Assembly: GCA_038235705.1 (NCBI GenBank)
Contig: JBBSTR010000039.1
Location: 1 to 22,586, forward strand
From: CANKBT01 sp038235705
Lineage (GTDB): Bacteria; Actinomycetota; Actinomycetes; Mycobacteriales; SCTD01
Direction: 5' to 3'
DNA length: 22,586 nucleotides
Shown: positions 14,136 through 21,319 of the stretch, in pieces
Layout: each line of letters opens with the position of its first letter
Numbering within the stretch: position 1 is the stretch's first letter
Notes under the pieces: generated by a model
The model's input: the letters and a program-made list of their open reading frames with translations, nothing else
Databases searched by the model: none
What the model was told of the DNA's origin: nothing
Translations under genes and position numbers: made by a program

Positions 14136-14966
14136 GTGTCGTGGACCCTTCCTGTGATCGTTGCTGCGGTCCTGCTGGGCGTGGTCATCGGGCTGGTGAT
14201 GGGTGCGCTCGGCGGTGGGGGCTCGGTGCTGACCGTCCCGGTTCTGGTCTTCGTGCTCGGGCTGCCCGCCAGCGAGGCGACCAGCAGCAGCCTGGTCATC
14301 GTGGGCGTGGCGGCCGTGTTCGCGGCGCTCGGTCATGCACGCGTGGGCCACGTCCGGTGGCGGGTGGCGGCGATCCTCACCGTTTCGGGGGTGCCGACCT
14401 CCGTCCTCGGCAGCCAGCTGAACGAGCGGGTGAACGAGGACCTGCTGCTCCTGCTGTTCGCGGTCCTGCTTCTCGTGGCGGCCGGCGGCATGCTTCTGCG
14501 GTCCGGTGACGAAGGTTCGAGCGACGGACGTTCGGGTGACGGAGCCTCGCGGGCTGAGCGCTCAGCTCAGGGGGAGTCCGGCACGGACCGTACGCGTACG
14601 GGCCCCTTGGTCGTCACCGGCCTCGCCGTCGGCCTGATCACCGGGTTTCTCGGGGTCGGCGGCGGTTTCGTCATCGTGCCCGTGCTCGTCGCCCTTCTGG
14701 GCTTCCCCGTGCCGCTCGCCGCCGGTACGTCGCTGGTCGTGATCTCCCTCAACGCGGCCGTCTCGCTGACCGCTCGCGCGGGCTCGCTCGATCATCTCGA
14801 GGCTTCGGTGATCGTGCCGTTCACGCTGGCCGCCATCCTCGGCTCGCTGGTCGGCGGCCGGGTCGCGGGACGGGTCTCCACCGACCGGCTGACGGGCGCG
14901 TTCGCAGGTCTGCTGCTGCTCGTCGCGGTCTACACAGCGGTGCAGGCGGTGCTGGGCCTCACCTGA
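14136..14966 (+). CDS. TauE/SafE-family (sulfite exporter-type) membrane permease
   Basis: This 276-aa transporter has the duplicated TauE/SafE architecture. The first half (helices from about 5 to 120) has the glycine-rich motif GALGGGGSVLTVPVL, and the second half (about 150-275) repeats it as GFLGVGGGFVIVPVLVALLGFP followed by AAGTSLVVISLNA. The halves are joined by an unusually hydrophilic linker (about 121-150, rich in Ser/Gly/Asp/Arg). The family moves sulfur-containing or organic anions across the membrane; the substrate here is unknown. The GTG start at 14136 lies 60 bp after the kinase gene in the same direction, with no obvious strong SD. It converges on the ABC operon with only 16 bp between stops. 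Confidence 0.9.
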   Translation: MSWTLPVIVAAVLLGVVIGLVMGALGGGGSVLTVPVLVFVLGLPASEATSSSLVIVGVAAVFAALGHARVGHVRWRVAAILTVSGVPTSVLGSQLNERVNEDLLLLLFAVLLLVAAGGMLLRSGDEGSSDGRSGDGASRAERSAQGESGTDRTRTGPLVVTGLAVGLITGFLGVGGGFVIVPVLVALLGFPVPLAAGTSLVVISLNAAVSLTARAGSLDHLEASVIVPFTLAAILGSLVGGRVAGRVSTDRLTGAFAGLLLLVAVYTAVQAVLGLT

Positions 14967-14982
14967 AACCCGGAGCGGCGGC

Positions 14983-15690
14983 TCAGGGGACGTCGAGGCG
15001 CTGCAGGCGACGGGTCGTGAGTGCCACCGCGACGGCCGCGACGACCAGCAGCACGATCACCCCGGTGAGCGTCGACACCTCGGCGTCGCGCGGCCGGACG
15101 CCGCCGGCGCCGTCGAGCACCGACCGGGCGTACGTCCTGATGGCGACCCGCGCCGGCCCGGTCCCGAGACCGGCGACCACGCCCTCCCACAGCGCGACGT
15201 AGACCAGCCCGATCAGCACGGCCCGCCTGGTGAGCAGGCCGAGGAGCAGGAAGACCGCGGTGTACGCCGCCGTCCCGAACACCGCCGCCAGCAGCCCGGC
15301 CGCCGCCAGCTGCAGTCCACCGACGATCACCCCGGCCACCACCATCGGCACCACGGTGAGCGGCAGGGCGCGGGCGAGCACGGCGGCGTACGCGACCACC
15401 GCCATCCGGGCCCGACCGACCGGCCGCAGCCACAGGTAAGACAGCGTGCCGGAGTCCCGCATCTCGCCGAGCGCGCCGGTCGCGACGAGCAGGCTTCCTA
15501 CCGGGACCAGCAGGGTCAAGCCGCTGGCGTTGATGACCCCGAGCTCGCCGCGCGCGGACAGGTTGCTCGCGAGGGTGGCGAGCGCAGCGAGGATGACGAC
15601 CAGGGCGCCCAGCGCGAGCATGACGGCCGTACGTCCACGTCCGCCGGTCTCGCGACGGACCATCTGGAAGACCGCGGCGTCAGCGCTCAC
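14983..15690 (-). CDS. ABC-2-type transporter permease (last gene of the operon)
   Basis: This 235-aa membrane protein has about six hydrophobic helices (near 20-42, 52-72, 100-125, 128-152, 158-180 and 207-227), the layout of ABC-2 exporters. SGTLSYLWLRPVGRARMAVVAY is the typical coupling segment after helix 2. The GTG start overlaps the stop of the upstream ATPase by 4 nt (GTGA), so the two should be translated together and form one transporter. Substrate unknown. Confidence 0.87.
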   Translation of the reverse strand: MSADAAVFQMVRRETGGRGRTAVMLALGALVVILAALATLASNLSARGELGVINASGLTLLVPVGSLLVATGALGEMRDSGTLSYLWLRPVGRARMAVVAYAAVLARALPLTVVPMVVAGVIVGGLQLAAAGLLAAVFGTAAYTAVFLLLGLLTRRAVLIGLVYVALWEGVVAGLGTGPARVAIRTYARSVLDGAGGVRPRDAEVSTLTGVIVLLVVAAVAVALTTRRLQRLDVP

Positions 15691-16622
15691 GGGGTCGCCA
15701 CCAGGTAGCGGAAGACGCTGTCGAGATCGTCGTCGAGCGGCACCATCTCGGTCAGGCGACAGCCTGCCTCACGTACGGCAGGTAGCAGGTCGCGGCCCAG
15801 CGCGCGCAGGTCGGTGGTCTCCAGGGTGAGGCTGTTGTCGTCCAGCTCCAGCCGTTTCACGTGGAACACCTGTGCGAGGACAGCGGCCAGGGCTCGGGGG
15901 TCGTCGACCGTCAGCCGGACGCGGTGCGGGCGGTCGTCCATCAGCTCGCGCACCCCCCGGACGTCGCCTTGCGCGACAAGCCGTCCACGAGCGACGACGA
16001 TCACCTCGTCGGTCTCGGCGAGCATCCGTTCGACCTCCTCGAGCACGTGACTGCTGACCAGCACCGAGCGGCCCTCCGCGCCGAGGCGGGTGATGAGGGC
16101 GATGACCGCGTTGCGCTGACGGGGGTCCAAGCCCTCGAGCGGCTCGTCCATCACCAGCAGCTCCGGGTCGTGGACCAGCGCCTGGGCGATCTTGGCGCGC
16201 TGACGCTCACCGCCGGACATCTGCCGGAGCAGCCGGTCCTTCTGCTCGTGGAGCCCGACCCGACCCAGGGCCTGCTCAGCGGCGCTGCCTGCGTCGGCGA
16301 CGCCGTGCAAGAGCGCAGCGGTCCGTACGAGGTCGGTCGGGGTGCCTCCCGGGAGCGCCTCGGACTGCGGGACGAGCCCGACGCGCCGAAAGACGTGCGG
16401 GTCGCTGCGCGGGTTCACGCCGAAGAGTCGGACCGTGCCGGTCGAGGGCGCAGCCAGCCCGCACGCCATCCTCATCAGCGAGGACTTGCCGGCGCCGTTC
16501 GGCCCGAGCAGGCCGGTGACGCCCGGGTGCAGGGTCGTGGTGACGTCGCTGACCGCGACCACGTCGCCGAACCACTTGGTGACGGCGTCCATCTGCAGCA
16601 CGGGCTCGCTCGCGGTGCTCAT
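15687..16622 (-). CDS. ABC transporter ATP-binding protein (second ATPase)
   Basis: This 311-aa nucleotide-binding subunit of the DrrA/CcmA-like exporter class has Walker A GPNGAGKSS (40-48), Q-loop VPQS (near 85), signature MSGGERQR (135-142), Walker B LLVMDEP (155-161), and H-loop SSHVLEE. The C-terminal extension after about 225 is the usual domain of ABC-2 partners. The frame extends to 16655, but ATG 16622 overlaps the stop of the upstream permease as ATGA, which decides the start. It pairs with the permease at 14983-15690. The Walker B context reads DEPLEGLDP rather than the common DEPTNGLDP. Confidence 0.93.
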   Translation of the reverse strand: MSTASEPVLQMDAVTKWFGDVVAVSDVTTTLHPGVTGLLGPNGAGKSSLMRMACGLAAPSTGTVRLFGVNPRSDPHVFRRVGLVPQSEALPGGTPTDLVRTAALLHGVADAGSAAEQALGRVGLHEQKDRLLRQMSGGERQRAKIAQALVHDPELLVMDEPLEGLDPRQRNAVIALITRLGAEGRSVLVSSHVLEEVERMLAETDEVIVVARGRLVAQGDVRGVRELMDDRPHRVRLTVDDPRALAAVLAQVFHVKRLELDDNSLTLETTDLRALGRDLLPAVREAGCRLTEMVPLDDDLDSVFRYLVATP

Positions 16623-17479
16623 CGCGTCACCTCGACGCGCGCGTATCGGTTCCACAGCAGGGCGAGCGGCCCCACCACCCAGGCCGCGGTGCCGAGCGCG
16701 GCCTGCCAGGTCGGCAGGCCAGGGAACTGTCCCGGCTGGGCGTAGATGCGCTGCACCGTCTCGAAGGACACTGTCGTGACGTCGAGCAGCTGCAACGAGA
16801 CCGGCGCGTCGGCCTGGACCAGCGCGGCGGACAGCGCCCCGGAAGCCAGCAGGAACAGCACCACCCCGACCGCTGCGACCGCACGCCGGTCGGTGAGCGA
16901 GGCGATCGCCAGCGAGACCGCGGCGAAGGTGGCCGAGAGCACGGCGGCGGCCCCGAACATCCGCAGCAGCAGGACCCCGGTGTCACCGAGGCCGGCCGGG
17001 CCAGCGCCGGACGACGCGAGCCCGAGCAGCAGGACCAGCACCGGGACCAGCGTGATCAGGCTCAGCAGCGGTAGGGCGGCGAGCAGCTTGGCTCCGAGAT
17101 AGCTGCGGCGGTCGAGCGGCGCCGCGAAGTAGAGCCCGAGCAGGCCGGACCGCCGATCGGTGCAGAGCAGCTCGGGCGCGACGAGCGCGCTGAACAGCAG
17201 CAGCGCGGTGAGGATGAACCCGTAGTAGTCCGGATAGCTCGGCAGATCACCGGTCGCGATCACGTCAGGCAGCAGGATCGCGAGCCCGGTCAGCACGACC
17301 GCGGGCAGCAGCGCCACGACCAGGGTGAACAGCGGCAGCACCTTCGCACCGAACCCCCGCCGCAGGCCGACCGCGCGGGCGATGCTGTGCAGGGCCACCC
17401 GCCGGACCGCGTACGCCTGGCCGAGCCGCGGCCCGTCGTAGCGCTGCGGGCCGCCGGCGTCGATCCGTGCGGTCGTCAT
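16619..17479 (-). CDS. ABC-2-type transporter permease (first permease)
   Basis: This 286-aa membrane protein has a cytosolic N-terminus of about 45 residues and about six helices. The first is LFTLVVALLPAVVLTGLAILL; the coupling region LLCTDRRSGLLGLYFAAPLDRRSYLGAKLLAA is characteristic of ABC-2 permeases. ATG 17479 follows GGAGGGG five bases upstream. It lies 25 bp after the first ATPase stop and overlaps the second ATPase start by 4 nt. It is therefore likely the membrane partner of the ATPase encoded just before it, with two ATPase-permease pairs in one operon. Confidence 0.88.
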   Translation of the reverse strand: MTTARIDAGGPQRYDGPRLGQAYAVRRVALHSIARAVGLRRGFGAKVLPLFTLVVALLPAVVLTGLAILLPDVIATGDLPSYPDYYGFILTALLLFSALVAPELLCTDRRSGLLGLYFAAPLDRRSYLGAKLLAALPLLSLITLVPVLVLLLGLASSGAGPAGLGDTGVLLLRMFGAAAVLSATFAAVSLAIASLTDRRAVAAVGVVLFLLASGALSAALVQADAPVSLQLLDVTTVSFETVQRIYAQPGQFPGLPTWQAALGTAAWVVGPLALLWNRYARVEVTR

Positions 17480-17504
17480 GGGCTCCCCTCCGGGGCGCTC
17501 GTGT

Positions 17505-18449
17505 TCACGTCCGCCCCTCCGGGGCGAGCTCGAGGAAGACGTCTTCCAGGCTTCGCGTGCGCACCTGCATCCGGCGCAGCCCTAGCCCCAGCTGCTCGAC
17601 CGCCTCAAGCACGACCGGGGCGGGGTCGGCGCCCTCGACCACGAGCCGCCGCGCCGTGGCCGTTGCGTCCAGACCTCGCTCACGCAGGCGGACGGCCAAG
17701 GGCTCCGCGTCAACGTCCAGCTCGACGAGCAGGGAACGGTCCTCGGACTCCTCCGCCTCGTGGGCCAGCTCGGCCAGGCCCTGCTGCAGGACGGCGCGAC
17801 CCTCGGAGAGCACGATGACCTGGTCGCAGGTGCGGCCGACCTCCTCGAGCAGGTGCGAGCTCATGATCACCGGGACGGCCAGCTCGTCGGCAAGGCGCCG
17901 AACGAGAGCGAGGACGCCGTCGCGCTGCCCGGGGTCGAGACCGTTGGTCGGCTCGTCGAGCACGAGCAGCGACGGGTCGTGGACGAGCGCCGCGGCCAGC
18001 TTGACCCGCTGGCGCTGCCCGCCGGACATCGTGCCCACCGGGCGGCGGCGTTCCTCGCCGAGACCGACGAGCCAGAGGACGTCGCTGGCCCGCTGGCGCG
18101 AAGCACGTACGGGAAGACCGTGCACCTCGCCCAGGTGGCGTACGAGGTCGAGGGCTTCGATCTCTGGCGGCAGCGCGTCGTGCTGCGGGGCGTAGCCGAC
18201 CCGGGCCCGCACCAGCGGGCCGGCCTCGCGGGGGTCGAGCCCCAGCACCCGCAGGCTGCCCCGGTCGGGGGCGTGCAGACCCAGCATCATGCCGATCAGC
18301 GTGGTCTTGCCGGAGCCGTTGGGGCCGAGCAGCCCGGTGACGCCGGCGCCCACCTGCAGGTCGAGCCCGGCGAGCACGGTCCGTGCACCCCAGGTCTTGG
18401 CGAGGCCGTCGGCGGTGACGACCTGGGTCGCGAGGGTCGGGGCGGTCAC
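17505..18449 (-). CDS. ABC transporter ATP-binding protein (first gene of the operon)
   Basis: This 314-aa ATPase subunit has Walker A GPNGSGKTT (42-50), Q-loop APQH (Q89), signature MSGGQRQR (141-148), Walker B LLVLDEPTNGLDP (161-173) and H-loop SSHLLEEVG. A C-terminal domain to 314 ends with RSLEDVFLELAPEGRT, the usual tail of ABC-2 exporters. The start is GTG 18449. I see no clear SD and no -10 at leaderless distance, so the start is moderately certain. It heads a four-gene operon whose two ATPase/permease pairs are tightly packed. Confidence 0.93.
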   Translation of the reverse strand: MTAPTLATQVVTADGLAKTWGARTVLAGLDLQVGAGVTGLLGPNGSGKTTLIGMMLGLHAPDRGSLRVLGLDPREAGPLVRARVGYAPQHDALPPEIEALDLVRHLGEVHGLPVRASRQRASDVLWLVGLGEERRRPVGTMSGGQRQRVKLAAALVHDPSLLVLDEPTNGLDPGQRDGVLALVRRLADELAVPVIMSSHLLEEVGRTCDQVIVLSEGRAVLQQGLAELAHEAEESEDRSLLVELDVDAEPLAVRLRERGLDATATARRLVVEGADPAPVVLEAVEQLGLGLRRMQVRTRSLEDVFLELAPEGRT

Positions 18450-18905
18450 GTCGCCACACCGTCGGTGCGGCCCGTCGCCACGTCACGGCCGAGCACTGAT
18501 GAGGCGGACACCCCTGCATGGTGCCCCGACGCCCTCGCCTGCACCAGCAGGTGGGTCCGCGCGGCGACCGAATGGTTCGGACGACGCCACCTCAGATCGG
18601 CAAGATCACCAGGACGACAGATTCCGCTGCCCGGGCTCAAGATCACCGGAAGTTTTGCTGGCCCAGAGCGGCTCTAGAAGCCCGGCTGCACCGTCAGACG
18701 CTCCCATGATCTTGCTGTCCTGCCGAGAGTTCGCAGACCGGTCATCGCGCACGCGCCGCGGCCAGCGTGATCGGGCCTTCGCGTGGTGCCCGAACCGTAC
18801 GGGTGCGTGCAGGATCAGGCCTTCGCGTGGTGCTCCGGACCGTACGGGTGCGCGTGCGGGATCAGGCCTTCGCGTGGTGCCCAGACGGTACGGGTGCTTG
18901 CGGGA
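18450..18905. other. 456-bp gene-free region between ABC operon and His-rich gene
   Basis: No frame here looks like a real gene. It should contain the ABC-operon promoter (minus strand), but I cannot pick one. It holds CAAGATCACC twice (18601-18610 and 18638-18647) and the 9-bp inverted pair GCAAGATCA (18600-18608) / TGATCTTGC (18707-18715). On the right are three degenerate copies of the 3' end of the His-rich gene (separate entry). Confidence 0.6.
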
Positions 18906-18947
18906 TCAGGCCTTCGTGTGGTGCTCCGGGCCGTGCGGGTGGGCGTG
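18769..18947 (-). repeat. Four tandem 44/47-bp units derived from the 3' end of the His-rich gene
   Basis: Units begin at GATC(A/G)GGCCTTCG: 18769-18812 (44 bp), 18813-18859 (47), 18860-18903 (44), and from 18904 the gene's own 3' end. Read on the minus strand, each ends with codons for HHAKA (HHTKA in the gene copy) and TGA; in the outermost unit the stop has become CGA. The 47-bp copy still reads PHAHPYGPEHHAKA. The 44-bp copies have lost three bases and their frame in the middle. This looks like tandem duplication of the gene end followed by drift. Confidence 0.88.
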
Positions 18948-19112
18948 CGGGTGCTGGTGGTCGGCGTGCTCTGCGTCCTCGGGGTGGCCGTGCTCGTGCT
19001 CGTGGTGCTCGACGGTCACCGAGCCCTCGTGGTGGCCCTCACCGTGCGGGTGGACGTGGGTCTCGTCGGCGTGGGTGTGCTCGTGCTCGGCGTGCTGGGT
19101 GCTCTCGGTCAT
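18906..19112 (-). CDS. Histidine-rich small metal-binding protein
   Basis: This 68-aa soluble protein has about 22 histidines, many as HxH, HH and HEHEH, mixed with Glu/Asp (HAEHEHTH, HHEHEHGH, HPHAHPHGPEHH). There is no signal peptide or membrane helix. Such composition is known for nickel/zinc/cobalt-binding storage or chaperone peptides; the metal is not shown. The ATG has GGAGGGG at a good distance. It is divergent, by 61 bp, from an ArsR-family repressor whose operator lies between them, so metal-induced expression is the likely control. Only a true sensor-buffer function or chance low complexity are alternatives; codon use and SD favour a real gene. Its 3' end is copied in tandem downstream. 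Confidence 0.8.
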   Translation of the reverse strand: MTESTQHAEHEHTHADETHVHPHGEGHHEGSVTVEHHEHEHGHPEDAEHADHQHPHAHPHGPEHHTKA

Positions 19113-19173
19113 CGGTGCCCCTCCGTAGTCGGACCGGCCTGGTGCCGGTTCGCGTCTCTGGCTGTGCGACAGT

Positions 19174-19533
19174 ATGCGTATGCATGCAGATACGCAAGCC
19201 GCTCACTCTCAGGGACTCGACGACGAGCAGGTCCTCATGGCGGTGGAGGTGCTCCGGCTGCTCGCGGACCCGACGAGGATCCAGCTGCTCCACGTGCTCG
19301 GGTCCAAGGAGTACGCGGTGGGCGAGCTGGCGTCCGCCGTACGCAAACAACCGTCCTCGGTCTCCCAGCACCTGGCGAAGCTGCGCATGGCCCGGCTGGT
19401 GACGACGCGCCGCCAGGGGACGCAGGTGCTCTACCGGGTGGCGAACGAGCACGTCAGCCAGCTGGTCGCCGACGCCCTGCGGCACACCGAGCACCTCGGC
19501 CCGGGCACCCCGGCGCACCATCAGGCCGACTGA
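19174..19533 (+). CDS. ArsR/SmtB-family metal-sensing repressor, NmtR-like
   Basis: This 119-aa winged-helix repressor has LLADPTRIQLLHVL, then VGELASAVRKQPSSVSQHLAKLRMARLV as HTH, and RRQGTQVLYRVA as the wing. The last helix HVSQLVADALRHTEHL has H93, H104 and H107 with the spacing of the Ni/Zn site known in NmtR/SmtB (HVxQLxxxAxxHxEHL), although the NmtR Asp at 91 is Asn here. H115/H116 lie in the tail and H4/H11 at the N-terminus. Starts are ATG 19174 or ATG 19180; both sit within an inverted repeat. No SD is visible, so it may be leaderless. It is divergent from the His-rich gene, which it probably represses until metal binds. Confidence 0.9.
   Translation: MRMHADTQAAHSQGLDDEQVLMAVEVLRLLADPTRIQLLHVLGSKEYAVGELASAVRKQPSSVSQHLAKLRMARLVTTRRQGTQVLYRVANEHVSQLVADALRHTEHLGPGTPAHHQAD
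19175..19196. promoter_or_regulatory. Inverted-repeat operator at the ArsR start codon
   Basis: TGCGTAT (19175-19181) and ATACGCA (19190-19196) are perfect arms around GCATGCAG, itself containing the palindrome GCATGC. The site covers the first codons of the ArsR gene. ArsR-family metal sensors bind AT-rich imperfect palindromes near start sites, so autoregulation together with control of the divergent His-rich gene is likely. Confidence 0.6.
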
Positions 19534-19540
19534 CCCCGGA

Positions 19541-19643
19541 CCTCCCTCGACCCCCTCCTCCCTCGACCCCCTCACCCCCCTCGACGCGATCTTCCTCAGA
19601 AGGTTGACGATTGTCCGTTCCGCGGCGTCTTTGAGGAAGATCG
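19541..19643. repeat. CCCTCGACCCC tandem tract and 12-bp inverted repeat after the ArsR gene
   Basis: The first part repeats CCTCCCTCGACCCCCT twice and then partly a third time. It is followed by CGATCTTCCTCA (19587-19598) and its exact complement TGAGGAAGATCG (19632-19643), 33 bp apart. The arms could form a bidirectional terminator between the convergent ArsR and DUF429 genes or be the ends of a small interspersed repeat. Positions are good to about one base. The following 100 bp to the DUF429 stop hold nothing I recognise. Confidence 0.6.
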
Positions 19644-19744
19644 TCGCGGGGCCGGAGGCGGGCATCGTCACATGAGTTCTCGGTCCCAGCGCCTGAGGTT
19701 CCGGTCCCCCGCGCGGCTGAGTCACGGCGGACGACGGGACCGGC

Positions 19745-20500
19745 CTAGCCCGGTAAGGAACCGTCGAGGTCCAGCCGGTCGTCGGTCGGCAGGTGGATCC
19801 AGCCCTCGCGCGAAGCACGGTCCAGGAGCTCGTCGGGCACCGGATCTGTGCGGCCGAAAGCGTTCAACCGGGCCAGCACCGCGCACAGGACCGCGTCGAG
19901 AGCATCGTCGGAGTCCCGGCAGGTCTTGTCATGGCCCGCCCAGTCCAGCCATAGCCGGGTGCGCTCGACCAGCTCGGTCACCAGCTCAGCCCGCGACCCC
20001 GCCTTGGCGGCGCTCTTGTAGCTCTGGTGCGGCAGCCCCCACCCCTTGAGCGCAGCCGCCGGGTAGACCTCGACCAGCCAGCCGCCGGCGCGTTCGACCG
20101 GCAGCTGCTGGGCAGCCAGCGCCGCCTGCAGATCGGCCGCACGCATCGCCACAGCGCCGATCCGGTCGGCCGAGACCGACAGGGGCCGTACGCCCGAGGT
20201 CCTCTGCACGTGCTGGTCCGTCGCCCGCTGCGACAGGTCGCGACGCCAGTCGACGCCCTTGCCCCTGCGCCGCGTCACGGACCCGTCCCGGTGCTCGGTG
20301 AGGAAGGCGAGGAAATCGTCAGGCCAGCCCAGCGGGCAGTCGAGCGCAGCGTTGTCGCACGCACCGAGCGCCTCGAGCAGCACATCGTCACCGACGTTCG
20401 TCGTCACCTCCTCCAGGCGCGCGTGGCCGAGCTCGCCGACCAGCACGGCGAGGCCGGTGCCGGTCGGTTCGGAGGACAGGTCGATGCCTACGGATCTCAT
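19745..20500 (-). CDS. DUF429-family protein (predicted RNase H-like fold)
   Basis: This 251-aa protein has the DUF429 signatures: MRSVGIDLSSEPTGTGLAVL at the start (first acidic residue of the RNase H-like fold), ALDCPLGWPDDF, the middle RATDQHVQR ... PLSVSADRIG, EVYPAAALKGWG, and the late acidic motif SDDALDAVLCAVLA. The family is a predicted nuclease of unknown role. A longer frame to 20560 exists, but ATG 20500 matches the family start. Minus-strand TACGTT ends seven bases before it, so a leaderless transcript is likely and there is no SD. It converges with the ArsR gene. Confidence 0.88.
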   Translation of the reverse strand: MRSVGIDLSSEPTGTGLAVLVGELGHARLEEVTTNVGDDVLLEALGACDNAALDCPLGWPDDFLAFLTEHRDGSVTRRRGKGVDWRRDLSQRATDQHVQRTSGVRPLSVSADRIGAVAMRAADLQAALAAQQLPVERAGGWLVEVYPAAALKGWGLPHQSYKSAAKAGSRAELVTELVERTRLWLDWAGHDKTCRDSDDALDAVLCAVLARLNAFGRTDPVPDELLDRASREGWIHLPTDDRLDLDGSLPG

Positions 20501-20587
20501 GCGGCCGAACGTAGGCAGGGCCCAGGAGCGACGGGCCCGGCCCGTCCCTGCTGGGGACACTGTGGACGGCAGGATCGGACGTACGTT

Positions 20588-20842
20588 CTACTGCAGGTAG
20601 TCCCCGACCGTTCCCGGCTTGCGGACGTCACCGGGCTGCTCCTTCCCTGCCGTACGTGCCGCGTCCTGACGTCGGCGCAGGTCCCACAGGCCGTCGAGCT
20701 CGGTCTGCAGCCCGGCTGCCTCGGACGCTGCGCCGGCCGGGGAGGCCACCTCGCCGGGCTCGGGCGCCGCCTCCTGCTTGCGCAGCGCGTTGATCCGCTG
20801 CTCCAGCTCGTCGATGCGGGACAGGACCTGGTCGGGGTTCAT
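20588..20842 (-). CDS. DUF2630-family small protein
   Basis: This 84-aa actinobacterial protein has an N-terminal MNPDQVLSRIDELEQRINALRKQE, likely coiled-coil, and a C-terminal LDGLWDLRRRQDAARTAGKEQPGDVRKPGTVGDYL, both recognisable DUF2630 blocks. An Ala/Pro/Glu-rich insert (about 25-44) replaces the short EEH-type linker I would expect. Function unknown. ATG 20842 is chosen by the family N-terminus; minus-strand TAGGCT ends seven bases before it, making it probably leaderless. It is divergent from the PPOX gene by 51 bp. Confidence 0.82.
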   Translation of the reverse strand: MNPDQVLSRIDELEQRINALRKQEAAPEPGEVASPAGAASEAAGLQTELDGLWDLRRRQDAARTAGKEQPGDVRKPGTVGDYLQ

Positions 20843-20893
20843 ACGCGTCAGCCTACGAACGGGTCTGTCGCAGGTCGGTCGTACGTTCCTCGC
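20843..20893. promoter_or_regulatory. Short divergent promoter region with two leaderless -10 boxes
   Basis: TAGGCT (minus strand, 20850-20855) lies 7 nt before the DUF2630 ATG, and TACGTT (plus, 20882-20887) lies 6 nt before the PPOX ATG. The two -10 boxes are 26 bp apart, so polymerases would compete for the same 51 bp. -35 matches are poor on both strands and there is no SD for either gene. Confidence 0.5.
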
Positions 20894-21319
20894 ATGCCCC
20901 TCGACCCAGATGTCCTCGACCTGCTTGCCGCCGAGCGGCTCGGCACACTCGCAACCCTGCGCATGGACGGCATGCCGCACCTGACGGTGATCGCGTACGG
21001 GTGGGACGGCGAGACGGCGCGGGTCTCGCTCGCCGAGAGTCGGGTCAAGGTGAAACATCTGCGACGCGACCCGAGAGCGGCGCTGCACGTGACCAACACC
21101 GACCGCACCGCGTGGGTGAGCGTCGACGGGCCGGCCGAGCTGACACCCGTGACGACCGAGCCGGGAGACGCGGTCGGCCAGGAGTTGGCTTCGCTCTACG
21201 AAAAGCTCAGCGGCGGGCCGCACCCGGACTGGGACGAGTTTCACGCGGCGATGGTCAGCGAGCGCCGGCTCGTGCTGCGGCTGAGGCCTGACCGGGGGGT
21301 GAGCGGTGGCGCGGGATAG
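20894..21319 (+). CDS. PPOX-family (F420/FMN-binding split-barrel) oxidoreductase
   Basis: This 141-aa protein has the split beta-barrel pattern of pyridoxamine-phosphate-oxidase-like enzymes: RLGTLATLRMDGMPHLTVIAYGWDG, then RVSLAESRVKVKHLRRDPRAALHVTN (cofactor phosphate-binding region) and WVSVDGPAEL. Small actinobacterial members of this kind often use F420 rather than FMN; the cofactor cannot be told here. The frame runs far upstream, but ATG 20894 fits the family length and lies six bases after TACGTT (leaderless). Its TAG stop abuts the stop of the convergent thioesterase gene with no spacer. Confidence 0.87.
   Translation: MPLDPDVLDLLAAERLGTLATLRMDGMPHLTVIAYGWDGETARVSLAESRVKVKHLRRDPRAALHVTNTDRTAWVSVDGPAELTPVTTEPGDAVGQELASLYEKLSGGPHPDWDEFHAAMVSERRLVLRLRPDRGVSGGAG

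Noticed and set aside
18769..18947. Direct repeats that could suggest a CRISPR array
   Set aside because: Units of 44-47 bp adjoin without unique spacers and are copies of the neighbouring gene's 3' end. No cas genes are present.
18289..19128. Plus-strand frames of about 270-280 codons across the repeat region
   Set aside because: They run over the ABC gene start, repeats and the His-rich gene. Their residues are shadows of His codons and repeats, without SD or domain.
20027..20893. Upstream extension of the PPOX frame to 430 residues
   Set aside because: It is antisense to the DUF429 and DUF2630 genes. The family domain begins at ATG 20894.
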